A DNA stretch of 64,000 nucleotides from Bacillus sp. FJAT-27225 (GCF_001685025.1 NZ_MAYU01000012.1:186001-250000); one strand, 5' to 3'; positions 24,871 to 32,635 are shown, numbered from the stretch's first letter. A program made the numbers and translations. The notes: generated by a model from the sequence alone, not told the origin.

Positions 24871-26550
24871 TTACCAGGTCCTGTACGGAGGCGACCCTGG
24901 AGGTGCGTCAACAATAAATTCAGTGATTGGAATGACATAGGCCATTGCGACGAGGACAAGCATGACGATAATCCATACGCCCCAGCGCTCGGTCCAGTAA
25001 GGAGTTTTCGATCCATCTTCTTCTACGTCTGCGACCGGGAACTCTGTAACGCCTTTAGGAGCGAAGAACATCATATTGACAACTGCGTAAACTTGTAAAA
25101 TAACACCTACGATCAAGAGCGTTCCGCCGATTGCGAGCAGTGCAAGGTAAGGATCCCAGCCAAGCGCGGTCGCATGGTCGCCGTAGGTGGAGTAGGATGT
25201 CCGGCGAGGTGAGCCCAACAGCCCGACTGCATGCATCGCAAACGCCATCGTTGTCATGCCGATTGTCCATACCCAAGTCTGGACTAGGCCGATTTTATTC
25301 ATAGTCGGAGTCAGAACGCGGCCAGAAATATACGGGATAAGCCAGTAGCTGATGCCAAAGAATGTCATAATGACCGTCATGCCAAGTGTCAGGTGGAAAT
25401 GGCCGGCTACCCACATTGTGTTATGGACAACCTGGTTTAGTTGGTTTGTGCTTTGGACGATCCCGCCGGCACCGGCTGGAATGAATGCAACCATTGCAAT
25501 GAACGGAGCAAGGAAGCGGACATCTTTCCAAGGCATTTTTTTATACCAGCCAAGCAGGCCTTTCCCGCCCTTCCGCCTTGCTGTTTTTTCAAAGGTAGCG
25601 AATAGTGCGTAAGCAGTCATCAAGGACGGGAATCCGATGGCAAGGCTCATGAATACGTGCATGAACTTGACTGATTCGGAAATGCCTGGGTCAACGATCT
25701 GATGATGGAAACCGCCAGTGATATTCATAACGACGAGGGAAATGATGACAACACGTGTCAGCGTATCGCTCCAGCGCTTGCCTCCCATTACTTTCGGAAT
25801 GACCACATACCAGGCAGAAGTCGCTGTCAAATACCAGATGTTTACAAGTGTGTGGCCGAATGCCCAGAACAATGTACGAGCAAGCATGACGTTAATGGTT
25901 TCAACCCAGCCAAATGCCCATGGGATTATCATGAATACTTCAATTGCCACAGGGATGGAGCTGAAGAACAAGAGCACAAAGACGCCGGTTGCAAAGTACG
26001 ACATGATTGGTACGTGCTGGCCTTTATTTTGCTTCCTCCACGTCGCAACCTGGATGAAGGAACCGAACGCTGCCACCCAGACGCCGACTACGATGAAAAC
26101 GAGCCCGATGTAGAACCACGGTGATGCCGCCATCGGAGGATAGAATGTGAACAAAACAGATGCTTTGTTGAGCAGGATTGGAATCACTGCCATTACAAAA
26201 CCGAAAATTTTCAATCCGTACGCGACCCAGCCCATGATTCGGACTTTCGGAAGCAGTCCGCCAAAGTCATTGGACATTGCCGAGTAGAAATAGCCGATTG
26301 TGAAAAATGCTGTCATGACAAGGATCAATAGTAGTCCGTGTGCGGTAAGTACCTGATAATAGTTGAACCAGGTTGGCAGTTCAAGAACCCCCGCCCGGTT
26401 AAGTCCTTGCAGCAATCCGAGGAATCCGCCAATCAATATTGATGCAAACGACACTACCATATATGATTTCGCGAGGACGGCATCTTTCGGGTTCATTCCG
26501 AATACTTTTGATGCCTTTTCCTTAAACGTTTCTTTTAATATTGCATTCAT
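24871..26550 (-). CDS. B-family heme-copper enzyme subunit I; lacks the active-site Tyr (possible CuA-type NO reductase)
   Basis: 559 residues, about 13 helices. Metal ligands match the B-family (Thermus ba3) numbering closely: His71 (low-spin heme), His233 and His282-His283 (CuB), His384 (high-spin heme) and His386 (low-spin heme). In Thermus ba3 the CuB His is followed by a Tyr at 237 that is cross-linked and needed for O2 reduction; here the run is GHTLVNIWYL, with Asn237 and the nearest Tyr at 240. Loss of this Tyr is typical of nitric oxide reductases of the superfamily, including the CuA-containing NO reductase described from Bacillus azotoformans. Automatic annotation would say b(o/a)3 oxidase. 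The operon supplies CuA subunit II, subunit 2A and SCO. An FNR-like box lies upstream. Confidence 0.85.
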   Translation of the reverse strand: MNAILKETFKEKASKVFGMNPKDAVLAKSYMVVSFASILIGGFLGLLQGLNRAGVLELPTWFNYYQVLTAHGLLLILVMTAFFTIGYFYSAMSNDFGGLLPKVRIMGWVAYGLKIFGFVMAVIPILLNKASVLFTFYPPMAASPWFYIGLVFIVVGVWVAAFGSFIQVATWRKQNKGQHVPIMSYFATGVFVLLFFSSIPVAIEVFMIIPWAFGWVETINVMLARTLFWAFGHTLVNIWYLTATSAWYVVIPKVMGGKRWSDTLTRVVIISLVVMNITGGFHHQIVDPGISESVKFMHVFMSLAIGFPSLMTAYALFATFEKTARRKGGKGLLGWYKKMPWKDVRFLAPFIAMVAFIPAGAGGIVQSTNQLNQVVHNTMWVAGHFHLTLGMTVIMTFFGISYWLIPYISGRVLTPTMNKIGLVQTWVWTIGMTTMAFAMHAVGLLGSPRRTSYSTYGDHATALGWDPYLALLAIGGTLLIVGVILQVYAVVNMMFFAPKGVTEFPVADVEEDGSKTPYWTERWGVWIIVMLVLVAMAYVIPITEFIVDAPPGSPPYRTW

Positions 26551-26566
26551 GGTTTGCTTCCCTCCT

Positions 26567-27028
26567 TTACTTCACCGTAATCGTTGTGCTCATGACTTGA
26601 TGGCCGATACCGCAATATTCATTACAAAGGACCAAGTAGCTTCCAGGTTCGTCAAAAACCTGCGTGATCCGTTGGATATGGCCCGGGACAACCATTGTAT
26701 TAAGATTCGTGCCCGCCACTTCAAAGCCGTGGACAACATCTTTTGAAGTCATGATGAACGTTACCTTTGCGCCTGCCGGAATTTCGATGTTTGCGGGTGT
26801 GAAGCTGAATGCCTGAAGTGTCATGACAACTTCGTATTCATTGTCGCCGACCTTCTTTACTCCAGGTTCTTTGAACAGTGGATGTTGGTCGACCTTTTGC
26901 GGGTCAATCGTTTCTTTTGCACTTGGAGGCCCCAGTTCCAATGCGAACGTCTGATATCCAGTGATTAACATAAAAATCATAATGATTCCGAAACTTAACG
27001 ACAGCCAGACTTTTTCTGAACGATGCAT
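26567..27028 (-). CDS. CuA-containing subunit II of the B-family heme-copper enzyme
   Basis: 153 residues: one N-terminal helix (WLSLSFGIIMIFMLITGYQ) and a cupredoxin domain. CuA ligands are complete: His in VVHGFEV and CNEYCGIGHQVM (Cys-x3-Cys-x3-His-x2-Met). Small size and single helix are typical of ba3-type and CuA-NOR subunit II, not of aa3. Its GGAGG overlaps the end of the subunit 2A gene. It passes electrons from a membrane-bound cytochrome c or quinol donor to subunit I. Confidence 0.94.
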   Translation of the reverse strand: MHRSEKVWLSLSFGIIMIFMLITGYQTFALELGPPSAKETIDPQKVDQHPLFKEPGVKKVGDNEYEVVMTLQAFSFTPANIEIPAGAKVTFIMTSKDVVHGFEVAGTNLNTMVVPGHIQRITQVFDEPGSYLVLCNEYCGIGHQVMSTTITVK

Positions 27029-27040
27029 GTGAGATCCCTC

Positions 27041-27184
27041 CTACAACCTGGCCATAAACAGGCCGAATAGTACAAAATACGTTATGACAATGACAGCTAG
27101 TAATCCGCCCAATGAAATGAACGTCCCCATCATGGATGTTTCTTTTTCCTTGCTTGCTTTTTTGATGCTGTTTACCTTTGGCAC
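27041..27184 (-). CDS. Subunit 2A-like single-helix protein of the heme-copper enzyme
   Basis: 47 residues from GTG 27184, with GGGG 9 nt upstream. Basic N-terminus (VPKVNSIKKASKEKE), one hydrophobic helix (GTFISLGGLLAVIVITYF, then VLFGLFMARL) and the stop. Such a one-helix subunit (IIa/2A) is standard before subunit II in ba3-type operons; it fills the place of the missing first helix of subunit II. The next gene starts 12 nt after its stop. Confidence 0.85.
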   Translation of the reverse strand: MPKVNSIKKASKEKETSMMGTFISLGGLLAVIVITYFVLFGLFMARL

Positions 27185-27223
27185 TCAAATCAGCCCCTTT
27201 TGTTTTCTTACCTTCATGATAAG

Positions 27224-27264
27224 TGGGAATGATTATCAATAGTGTGAGGAATCGCACACTATTG
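27224..27264. promoter_or_regulatory. FNR/CRP-like palindrome overlapping a Fur-box-like site
   Basis: Perfect 10-bp inverted repeat CAATAGTGTG/CACACTATTG (27237-27264) whose core is TGTGA-N6-GCACA, one base from the Fnr/Crp consensus TGTGA-N6-TCACA. TGGGAATGATTATCA (27224-27238) is two bases from the 7-1-7 Fur box. Both lie 40-80 nt upstream of the heme-copper operon start codon. This suggests oxygen/NO and possibly iron control; the site assignment is by eye. Confidence 0.55.
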
Positions 27265-27487
27265 AAAAAAGATAAAACTTTCTTTTCGGCAAAATTCCAC
27301 AGGTGGAAATTAGGGGTATAACCCCTGTTGTTACTGGGGATCTTGGTTTCCAATTTGCAAATAGTAATAATAGGAATGGTTTCTTTCGAAATAAATCGTT
27401 ACAAAATGGTGACGATTTACAAATATGGGGTGTGGGTGGGAGGAGTTTAAAAGTGTTTTTTAATGTTGTGGAGTCCCTTTTGATCAT
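27265..27487. other. Intergenic region between ctaB terminator and the operator
   Basis: AT-rich. TTCCAC-AG-GTGGAA (about 27296-27309) is a short palindrome. No gene or clear promoter boxes seen. Confidence 0.4.
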
Positions 27488-27521
27488 TAAAAAACTCCCT
27501 GCTGGGAATACCAGCAGAGAG
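27488..27521 (-). terminator. Terminator of ctaB
   Basis: CTCTCTGCTGG/CCAGCAGGGAG stem with TTTTTT on the minus strand, 88 nt after the ctaB stop. Confidence 0.9.
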
Positions 27522-27608
27522 CTTCGTTTTGGGAACTGAAAAGGATTTTGATGGGTTTGAGGAGGTGGACCCTCTTGTGCAAATACGGGTAAATGATGTT
27601 CAAGTTGA

Positions 27609-28472
27609 TTAGAAAATCGGCAGTGTCACGATAATCATCATTAGAAAGATAATCATGATGTAATTGACTGAATAAAGGAACAGTACTCTTGCCCATTTCA
27701 GGTTGTTTTTTGCAAAAAAACCCTGGACTGCGATAGCGAGAAATCCAATGTTCAAGAGAGTCGCCAGCCCAATGAAAACCGAGCCAAGCTGTATAAGGTA
27801 AAACGGCAAAGGCAGCAAGCACAAGCTGTAAATGAAGATTTGGCGCTTCGTGATGGCGACCCCGTGAACAACAGGCAGCATCGCGACCCCGGCAGCCTTG
27901 TATTCATCATGTTTCCGGATGGCAATCGCGAACGTATGCGGCATTTGCCATAGGAACAGAATTAGGAACAGGATGATCGGGACAAGCTGGAAACCCGGTT
28001 CAATCGCAGTCCAGCCAATCATTGGGGGGACCGCGCCGGAAATGCTGCCAATAACAGTGTTCAGTGTATAGCGCCGCTTTGACCACATTGTATATAAAAG
28101 CACATATGTGACCCAGCCTAGTAAAGCGTAGAGTGTGGCTTCAAGGGATACAAACAGGAGCAGGATATGGCCAATGACAGATAAAGCCAGCCCGGTAACA
28201 AGGACTGTTTTCAGCGAAAAGTGCCCCGTCACTGTCGGGCGCTTCTTTGTCCGTTCCATAATCCTGTCGATATCCACGTCATACCAGTTATTCAACGCGA
28301 GCGCCCCCGCCATTACGAGAGTACTCCCTGCTATCGTCAGCAAAAACTCAGCCCACAGCCCTGCGAACGAGTGCCCGTTCAACACAACAGCCAGCCAAAA
28401 CCCCGAAAAAACAGGCAGCACATTCGCCACCAACACCGGCCCCTTAATTAAAAGCTTAATATCGTTAAACAT
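27609..28472 (-). CDS. ctaB: Protoheme IX farnesyltransferase (heme O synthase)
   Basis: 287 residues, 7-9 helices, UbiA superfamily. The prenyl-diphosphate site is NNWYDVDIDRIMERTKKRP (Asn, Asp-x-x-x-Asp, Arg-Thr, Arg-Pro), diagnostic for CtaB; the second Asp-rich loop is IRKHDEYKAAGVAMLP. It attaches farnesyl to heme B to give heme O for terminal oxidases. It precedes the B-family enzyme operon but has its own terminator. Start ATG 28472 sits directly at the edge of a REP element whose AAAGGGG, 10 nt upstream, is the only ribosome site seen. If subunit I here uses b-type hemes, this enzyme may serve other oxidases. Confidence 0.95.
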   Translation of the reverse strand: MFNDIKLLIKGPVLVANVLPVFSGFWLAVVLNGHSFAGLWAEFLLTIAGSTLVMAGALALNNWYDVDIDRIMERTKKRPTVTGHFSLKTVLVTGLALSVIGHILLLFVSLEATLYALLGWVTYVLLYTMWSKRRYTLNTVIGSISGAVPPMIGWTAIEPGFQLVPIILFLILFLWQMPHTFAIAIRKHDEYKAAGVAMLPVVHGVAITKRQIFIYSLCLLPLPFYLIQLGSVFIGLATLLNIGFLAIAVQGFFAKNNLKWARVLFLYSVNYIMIIFLMMIIVTLPIF

Positions 28473-28545
28473 GGGGGTCAGACCCCTTTCGTGGACATTT
28501 TGCCTCTCAAACCCGCATTCCCAGGGCAGGTATCCACAGGAGACG
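28473..28545. repeat. REP-like palindromic element, copy 4, abutting the ctaB start codon
   Basis: GGGGGTCAGACCCC followed by TTTCGTGGACA and a tail ending in a TATCCACAGG-like segment. The core differs from the other copies at TTTC instead of TGCC, which creates AAAGGGG on the minus strand, in ribosome-site position for ctaB. Together with copy 5 in inverted orientation it brackets the RAYT gene. Confidence 0.85.
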
Positions 28546-28621
28546 GACTTAGAGAGAGGCGCACCAATCAATAGTTATTTAGCTCTATTAACTAACATCT
28601 TCTTCCGGTTTGCAAGCAAGA

Positions 28622-28658
28622 AGCCCGCCGGTTAGTTTATCCTTCTAACTGGCGGGCT
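28622..28658 (-). terminator. Hairpin downstream of the RAYT gene
   Basis: AGCCCGCC..GGCGGGCT, 14-bp stem with one G-T pair and a 9-nt loop. The minus-strand run after it (TTCTTGC) is weak. Probable terminator of the RAYT transcript. Confidence 0.6.
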
Positions 28659-28789
28659 ATCACATTATAGTATTTTACCTTTGGTTCCTTCAGTTAGCAT
28701 AATTGCTAAAAATGACTCTTTGGGCTATCAAACATTTTTTATTACGGTAGAGCTATTGTTTATCTCAGCGCTTCACCTATTAGAAAAGG

Positions 28790-29377
28790 CTATAAAAGTA
28801 AGAGGGTAGAATTCAAGGGATTTTCAGGCAGGTCAATAATAGAAGAGTGAACATAGTCGAGGTAATTTGCGGATCGAGGTTCGGGGAAATAACCTAATAT
28901 CCGTTCAGTCTGCACGTGCAGATAAGGGGAAGCCTGGAGCCCACCATACGTGTGATAACTGCTCCACGGATATTCTTCAAGACTGTTAACCATTCCCGCC
29001 TTTAGAGGATTTCGGTGAATATACTTGCTCAATTCGACTTCATAATCAACCGAATCTACAAGTTCGGAGCCATACCGCTTATCAAATACATGCCCGTCAA
29101 ACTCATATTTTTTGTTAAAATACGCCGCATACATAGAGTTAACATACTGCATGATTCTCCATGGCGGGTCGTTAATGGTCTCCAGCTGCAAGTGGACATG
29201 ATTTGTCATTATGCAATAAGCATGGAGTACGTACGGGTACTTTTCCCTCGCTTTCTCCATGAGCCATAAATACTTCAAGTAATCTTCCTCGTCGAAAAAC
29301 AGCAACCACTTCCGAATTCCCCTGCACGTTAAATGGTAAATAGCTCCCGGGTACCAACTACGCCTCTTTCGTGGCAA
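28790..29377 (-). CDS. REP-associated tyrosine transposase (RAYT, Y1/HUH family)
   Basis: 195 residues. HUH motif TNHVHLQLE and, further on, the helix with the probable catalytic Tyr (MQYVNSMYAAYFNKKY); FDKRYGSELVDS and YIHRNPLKAGMV are typical of TnpA-REP proteins. RAYTs are single-copy domesticated relatives of IS200 transposases that mobilise or maintain REP palindromes. Here REP-like elements flank it in inverted orientation (28473-28545 and 29669-29725) and four others lie nearby. Start is TTG with GGAG 9 nt upstream; the frame is intact, so it is probably active. Confidence 0.9.
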   Translation of the reverse strand: MPRKRRSWYPGAIYHLTCRGIRKWLLFFDEEDYLKYLWLMEKAREKYPYVLHAYCIMTNHVHLQLETINDPPWRIMQYVNSMYAAYFNKKYEFDGHVFDKRYGSELVDSVDYEVELSKYIHRNPLKAGMVNSLEEYPWSSYHTYGGLQASPYLHVQTERILGYFPEPRSANYLDYVHSSIIDLPENPLNSTLLLL

Positions 29378-29668
29378 AAAGCATCACTCCAATTAAAATA
29401 AAGTAAATTCAACGGAATCGATTAATGTGAAAACAATTTGTGTTCAATTAAAGAACAATAAAAACGAATGAACGATAATAGATTGGAAACAAGAGGAAGA
29501 GAAGAATAGAAGTAAAACTGTTGATTGTGTAATAAAAAGACAGAGGAAAAATAGGAGATGTTACCTGAAACTTGCATCTATGAAATTATTCTCCAAACAA
29601 CGACAAACTCCTGCCGTCCTAACAAAAAATCCTCCTTTTTAGGTCAATCTTCCCCTTCTCCTTTCTAT
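29378..29668. other. Intergenic region upstream of the RAYT gene
   Basis: AT-rich, no gene. It should contain the RAYT promoter; boxes not resolved. Confidence 0.4.
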
Positions 29669-29725
29669 TTGTCCATCACACGCGGACGAAATTGAGAAAA
29701 AGTCCACGGCAGGGGTCTGACCCCC
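29669..29725. repeat. REP-like palindromic element, copy 5
   Basis: TTGTCCATCACACGCGGAC stem-loop, spacer, then GTCCACGGCAGGGGTCTGACCCC. Same layout and orientation as copy 3, inverted to copy 4 on the other side of the RAYT gene. Confidence 0.85.
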
Positions 29726-29728
29726 AAA

Positions 29729-29754
29729 GTTTACGCCCATTGACCAAAGGGAAA
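29729..29754 (+). promoter_or_regulatory. SigB-type promoter
   Basis: GTTTAC (29729-29734), 14-nt spacer, GGGAAA (29749-29754); close to the SigB consensus GTTTAA-N12-14-GGGWAW. It lies 68 nt before the start of a general-stress-type gene and begins 3 nt after REP copy 5. Confidence 0.75.
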
Positions 29755-29822
29755 TAAGTTGGTATGGGGCATGTCGGGGAGCGGCTTGTCTTGGAGTTTA
29801 TAGGAGAAGGAGAGGATTTTTG

Positions 29823-30359
29823 ATGGAGAAGCAGATTATTGGCGGGGTGTTTGATAGCCAGGAGGAAGCGGTTCTTGCGATTGAGACGCTTAAGGCGAAG
29901 GGCTTTGAGCCGAACAACTTGTCTGTTTTTGCAAAGAATGATGATATTGTCGATGAAATTGAGTTGCGCACTGACGTTGAGCCAGTTGACGGGGACAAAA
30001 ATCCTACCAAGAAAATCGGCAAAGGCTTTGGAATCGGCGCTGGAACAGGCGGCGTCATTGGCGGAATCACTGGACTCATTGCAGAAATCGGTTTGCTTGC
30101 CATTCCGGGGATTGGCCCTCTAGCCGCAGCGGGTCCGCTTGCTGCAACGTTGACTGGAGCGGCTGTCGGCGCAACAGGTGGAGGAATTGTTGGCGCATTG
30201 ACTGGGGCGGGCATCCCTGAAAACGATGCAGAAGAATATGAAAAATTCGTCAAAGAAGGCAACATCCTAATCTTTGCCGAAGTCGAAGAGCACCAGCGTC
30301 AAGATATCCAAAACGTCTTTCTCGAGTCTAAGACATTAAACAGGCATATGTATTTGTAG
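29823..30359 (+). CDS. General stress protein 17M-like (YflT-type)
   Basis: 178 residues from ATG 29823 (GGAGAGG 7 nt upstream). N-terminal GVFDSQEEAVLAIETLKAKG and LSVFAKN are the YflT/GSP17M domain (1-75). The centre is a glycine/alanine-rich hydrophobic hairpin (IGAGTGGVIGGITGLIAEIG to TGGGIVGALTGAGIP), and the end is a small strand-helix unit (ILIFAEVEEHQRQDIQNVF). Family members are SigB-induced in Bacillus; the SigB-like promoter upstream supports this. Function unknown beyond stress response. Followed by its own terminator. Confidence 0.88.
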   Translation: MEKQIIGGVFDSQEEAVLAIETLKAKGFEPNNLSVFAKNDDIVDEIELRTDVEPVDGDKNPTKKIGKGFGIGAGTGGVIGGITGLIAEIGLLAIPGIGPLAAAGPLAATLTGAAVGATGGGIVGALTGAGIPENDAEEYEKFVKEGNILIFAEVEEHQRQDIQNVFLESKTLNRHMYL

Positions 30360-30365
30360 CAAATT

Positions 30366-30398
30366 AGGCCAGGCTCTTTGCCTGGCCTTTGTTTTTTG
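30366..30398 (+). terminator. Terminator of the stress gene
   Basis: AGGCCAGGC/GCCTGGCCT stem with TTTGTTTTTTG. Confidence 0.93.
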
Positions 30399-30448
30399 AA
30401 AAATGGGTCTACGCCCTCTTGCCAGCATCCACCCTAAACTGCACGCGG

Positions 30449-30949
30449 CTATTGTTGGAGGAGGACACCGTTTACAAATAATTCGCTAGTTCTTGAGACA
30501 AGTTCCACTTTTGCTACAGTATGACCTGACTTCCCCGGAAACTCATCCCCAACTTCTGGAAGTTTAGCCTCTTCTACTACTAGATTTTCAAAACCTTTTA
30601 AATTAAAGCCGTTAACCTGATTTGCTTTTCTGCTTTCATAAGTAACATCACCATTAACAGAAGCGGTTCTTTTATGTTCTACTGTATGTGTTTTCTCACC
30701 TTTCGTCCCTTCTCCGGTAGTCCACTCTACTGTCACTTCATACAACTCTTCAGAAACGTAGGTAAAATTAAGGTTTTTAGCATTCTTTTGCAGCTCACTA
30801 TTATTCCACCCCAATGCCGTTTGCACATCCCCCTTGCCAACGAACCCTATACCTGTAGAAGCATCAAACGTAACTGACGCAAAGACCGATCCTGCCAAAA
30901 TCCCCATTGCCAGTGTTCCGGCTGCCAATCCTGATAAAAGCTTTTTCAT
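30449..30949 (-). CDS. Secreted protein of unknown function
   Basis: 166 residues. Signal peptide MKKLLSGLAAGTLAMGILAG with a cut near VFA/S (25). The mature protein begins VTFDASTGIGFVGKGDVQTA, followed by LGWNNSELQKNA, a conserved N-terminus I have seen in secreted hypothetical proteins of actinobacteria and bacilli; the rest is strand-rich with two KGE..HTVEH-like segments. No enzyme motif. Single gene. Confidence 0.75.
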   Translation of the reverse strand: MKKLLSGLAAGTLAMGILAGSVFASVTFDASTGIGFVGKGDVQTALGWNNSELQKNAKNLNFTYVSEELYEVTVEWTTGEGTKGEKTHTVEHKRTASVNGDVTYESRKANQVNGFNLKGFENLVVEEAKLPEVGDEFPGKSGHTVAKVELVSRTSELFVNGVLLQQ

Positions 30950-31103
30950 CGCTAATTTCCCCCTGGTAAACTTAATTAGCCTTCTTTACTAGTAACACAT
31001 ATTCTCAATAAAGAACAACCACCCTTATTATAATTTAAACAAGAGTTAAATCATATCCATTTCGTTCGACAGCTACCTATCTGCAAAACGACAAAAAAAA
31101 GAA

Positions 31104-31131
31104 TAAAAAAGGCACTGGCCTCAGCCAATGC
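31104..31131 (-). terminator. Orphan terminator, minus direction
   Basis: GCATTGGCTGAGGCCAGTGC hairpin followed on the minus strand by TTTTTTATTCTTTTTTTT. No protein gene ends here in that direction (31132-31343 holds none), so it could end a small RNA started near 31200-31300. The rest of 30950-31343 has no gene. Confidence 0.55.
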
Positions 31132-31343
31132 ACGAAAAGTGAGGAAGTGGAAACGAACTGCTCGGAACTCTATTAGTTCCTCCCCTAAAGTATAAATTAA
31201 ACAATAGTTGAATCCTAGAAATTTAAATAGACAAAAAACGCAGAATATCTCACTTTTTGTAGAAGAAAAGTTATTAAAATCACCGGCTATCTTCTATAAG
31301 ATTAAAGCAAGAAAGATACATTACTCAAGCAGGAGAAACCCCC

Positions 31344-32279
31344 ATGACTACTCGTTTACGAAACTATATCTTTCTCATATTTCTTCTTCCCGCCGCCTGG
31401 GGAACCATTCATTACATTGACTTCCCGACGGAATTAGAATGGGATATTGTACTATTCCTATTTATCATGGTGATTTTCGACCAGGTTAACCTTAAGGTAT
31501 TTTCTGGCTTTGGTTATTCTTTTTTTAACGTAATCCTTTCATTAATCATTTTTGACCGGTTTTCGATTGTCTACGGGCTGCTTTATTTGTTGGCTGATGC
31601 ACTAGTATCGATCGTTATCCAAAAACGCGGCCGTCTGCAGAAGATTGTTTCGCTGACATCGATTTACTTGCTGATTATCATTTTTTGCAATGAACTCTAT
31701 AACGAACATTCCGACAAAGATTATTTGGCTCGTTACTTAACGGCTCTCTTCATGCTGTTTCTTAGTATCCTGCTAAAATATCTTTACGTTTTTCTGGAAA
31801 CAGGGGTGGTTACAAGCAAGCTTTTCCTGGAAAGATTCGGGCCAATGGTGTTCGAGATTGTATTAATATTTCCAATCCTCGCCTACTTCGACCACTTAAT
31901 AATGAATGTAGTCCTTATACTCTTTTTATCCTATTACACCTTTATTGGTTATTTTCATAAAAAACTACTATCGGTCAACCAGGAACATATTGATGCACTA
32001 TCTGAAAAAATTACGTCTACACACAATTTAACGATCATATTCTTGGATTTAAAGGAGATAAAGGGTGTTTTTTCTCCAAGAGAACGGCTTGTTGTCATTA
32101 ATAAAAATCTGGACTATCCCGAGCAAATGCAAACACTCATCCACGAGTTGCTTCATTTTTATATGAACAGCTACAAGATCCCGAAAAAAATTGAGGAGAT
32201 CATTGTCACCTTTGGCGAGGCAATCATCAGCTGGTATTACATAATAACTCTTAAAAATAATTACTACGAATCTATTTAG
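31344..32279 (+). CDS. Polytopic membrane protein with cytosolic IrrE/ImmA-like HExxH protease domain
   Basis: 311 residues. The first 205 residues form about 7-8 transmembrane helices without a known sensor signature. The C-terminal 95 residues look like an IrrE/ImmA-type zinc peptidase: GVFSPRERLVVINKNLDYPE, then QMQTLIHELLHFYM with the HExxH motif, and a downstream Glu-containing helix (EEIIVTFGEAIISWYY). IrrE and ImmA proteases are normally soluble and cleave an Xre-type repressor encoded next door. An Xre gene starts 17 nt downstream. Inferred role: membrane signal sensor that cleaves the adjacent repressor. Start ATG has AGGAG upstream. I know no described family with this exact fusion. 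Confidence 0.75.
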   Translation: MTTRLRNYIFLIFLLPAAWGTIHYIDFPTELEWDIVLFLFIMVIFDQVNLKVFSGFGYSFFNVILSLIIFDRFSIVYGLLYLLADALVSIVIQKRGRLQKIVSLTSIYLLIIIFCNELYNEHSDKDYLARYLTALFMLFLSILLKYLYVFLETGVVTSKLFLERFGPMVFEIVLIFPILAYFDHLIMNVVLILFLSYYTFIGYFHKKLLSVNQEHIDALSEKITSTHNLTIIFLDLKEIKGVFSPRERLVVINKNLDYPEQMQTLIHELLHFYMNSYKIPKKIEEIIVTFGEAIISWYYIITLKNNYYESI

Positions 32280-32296
32280 GAAAGTGGGAATATGAA

Positions 32297-32635
32297 ATGT
32301 CAACGCCATTAGGTCAGGAATTGAGAAGACTTAGGCAGGAAAAACGGTTAAGGCTTGAGGATGTGGCAAATGGTACAGGCGTTACACTCCAATATTTAAG
32401 CATGCTTGAAAAAGGGACGCGTAAATCTGTTTCATTTGAAATTATGGCAGATATTTCAAGATTCTATGGTGTGCCGCTTGAATATTTTGCCTCGCTCATC
32501 AAGGAGGAAGATACAGAACCATTAACCGATGTAGAAATTATGCTCTGGCAGACAATTAATGAAAAGGTTCGCGATGATCTTTATTTTAAAAAGGGAAAAT
32601 CCCTGAAGCGAATTCTTGAAAAGCTTTTTAAATAA
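32297..32635 (+). CDS. Xre-family transcriptional regulator
   Basis: 112 residues. HTH at about 5-60 (LGQELRRLRQEKRLRLEDVA, TLQYLSMLEKGTRKSVSFE) and a short charged C-terminal helix region ending LKRILEKLFK. It lies 17 nt after the membrane HExxH gene, so both are surely co-transcribed. By analogy with ImmR/DdrO, which are inactivated by their paired IrrE/ImmA protease, it is the probable substrate. The target genes are unknown; there is no phage or ICE context around. Confidence 0.88.
   Translation: MSTPLGQELRRLRQEKRLRLEDVANGTGVTLQYLSMLEKGTRKSVSFEIMADISRFYGVPLEYFASLIKEEDTEPLTDVEIMLWQTINEKVRDDLYFKKGKSLKRILEKLFK

Noticed and set aside
26904-27353. 149-residue minus-strand protein
   Set aside because: Overlaps the real subunit 2A gene in another frame; the 47-residue frame has a ribosome site and the expected helix.
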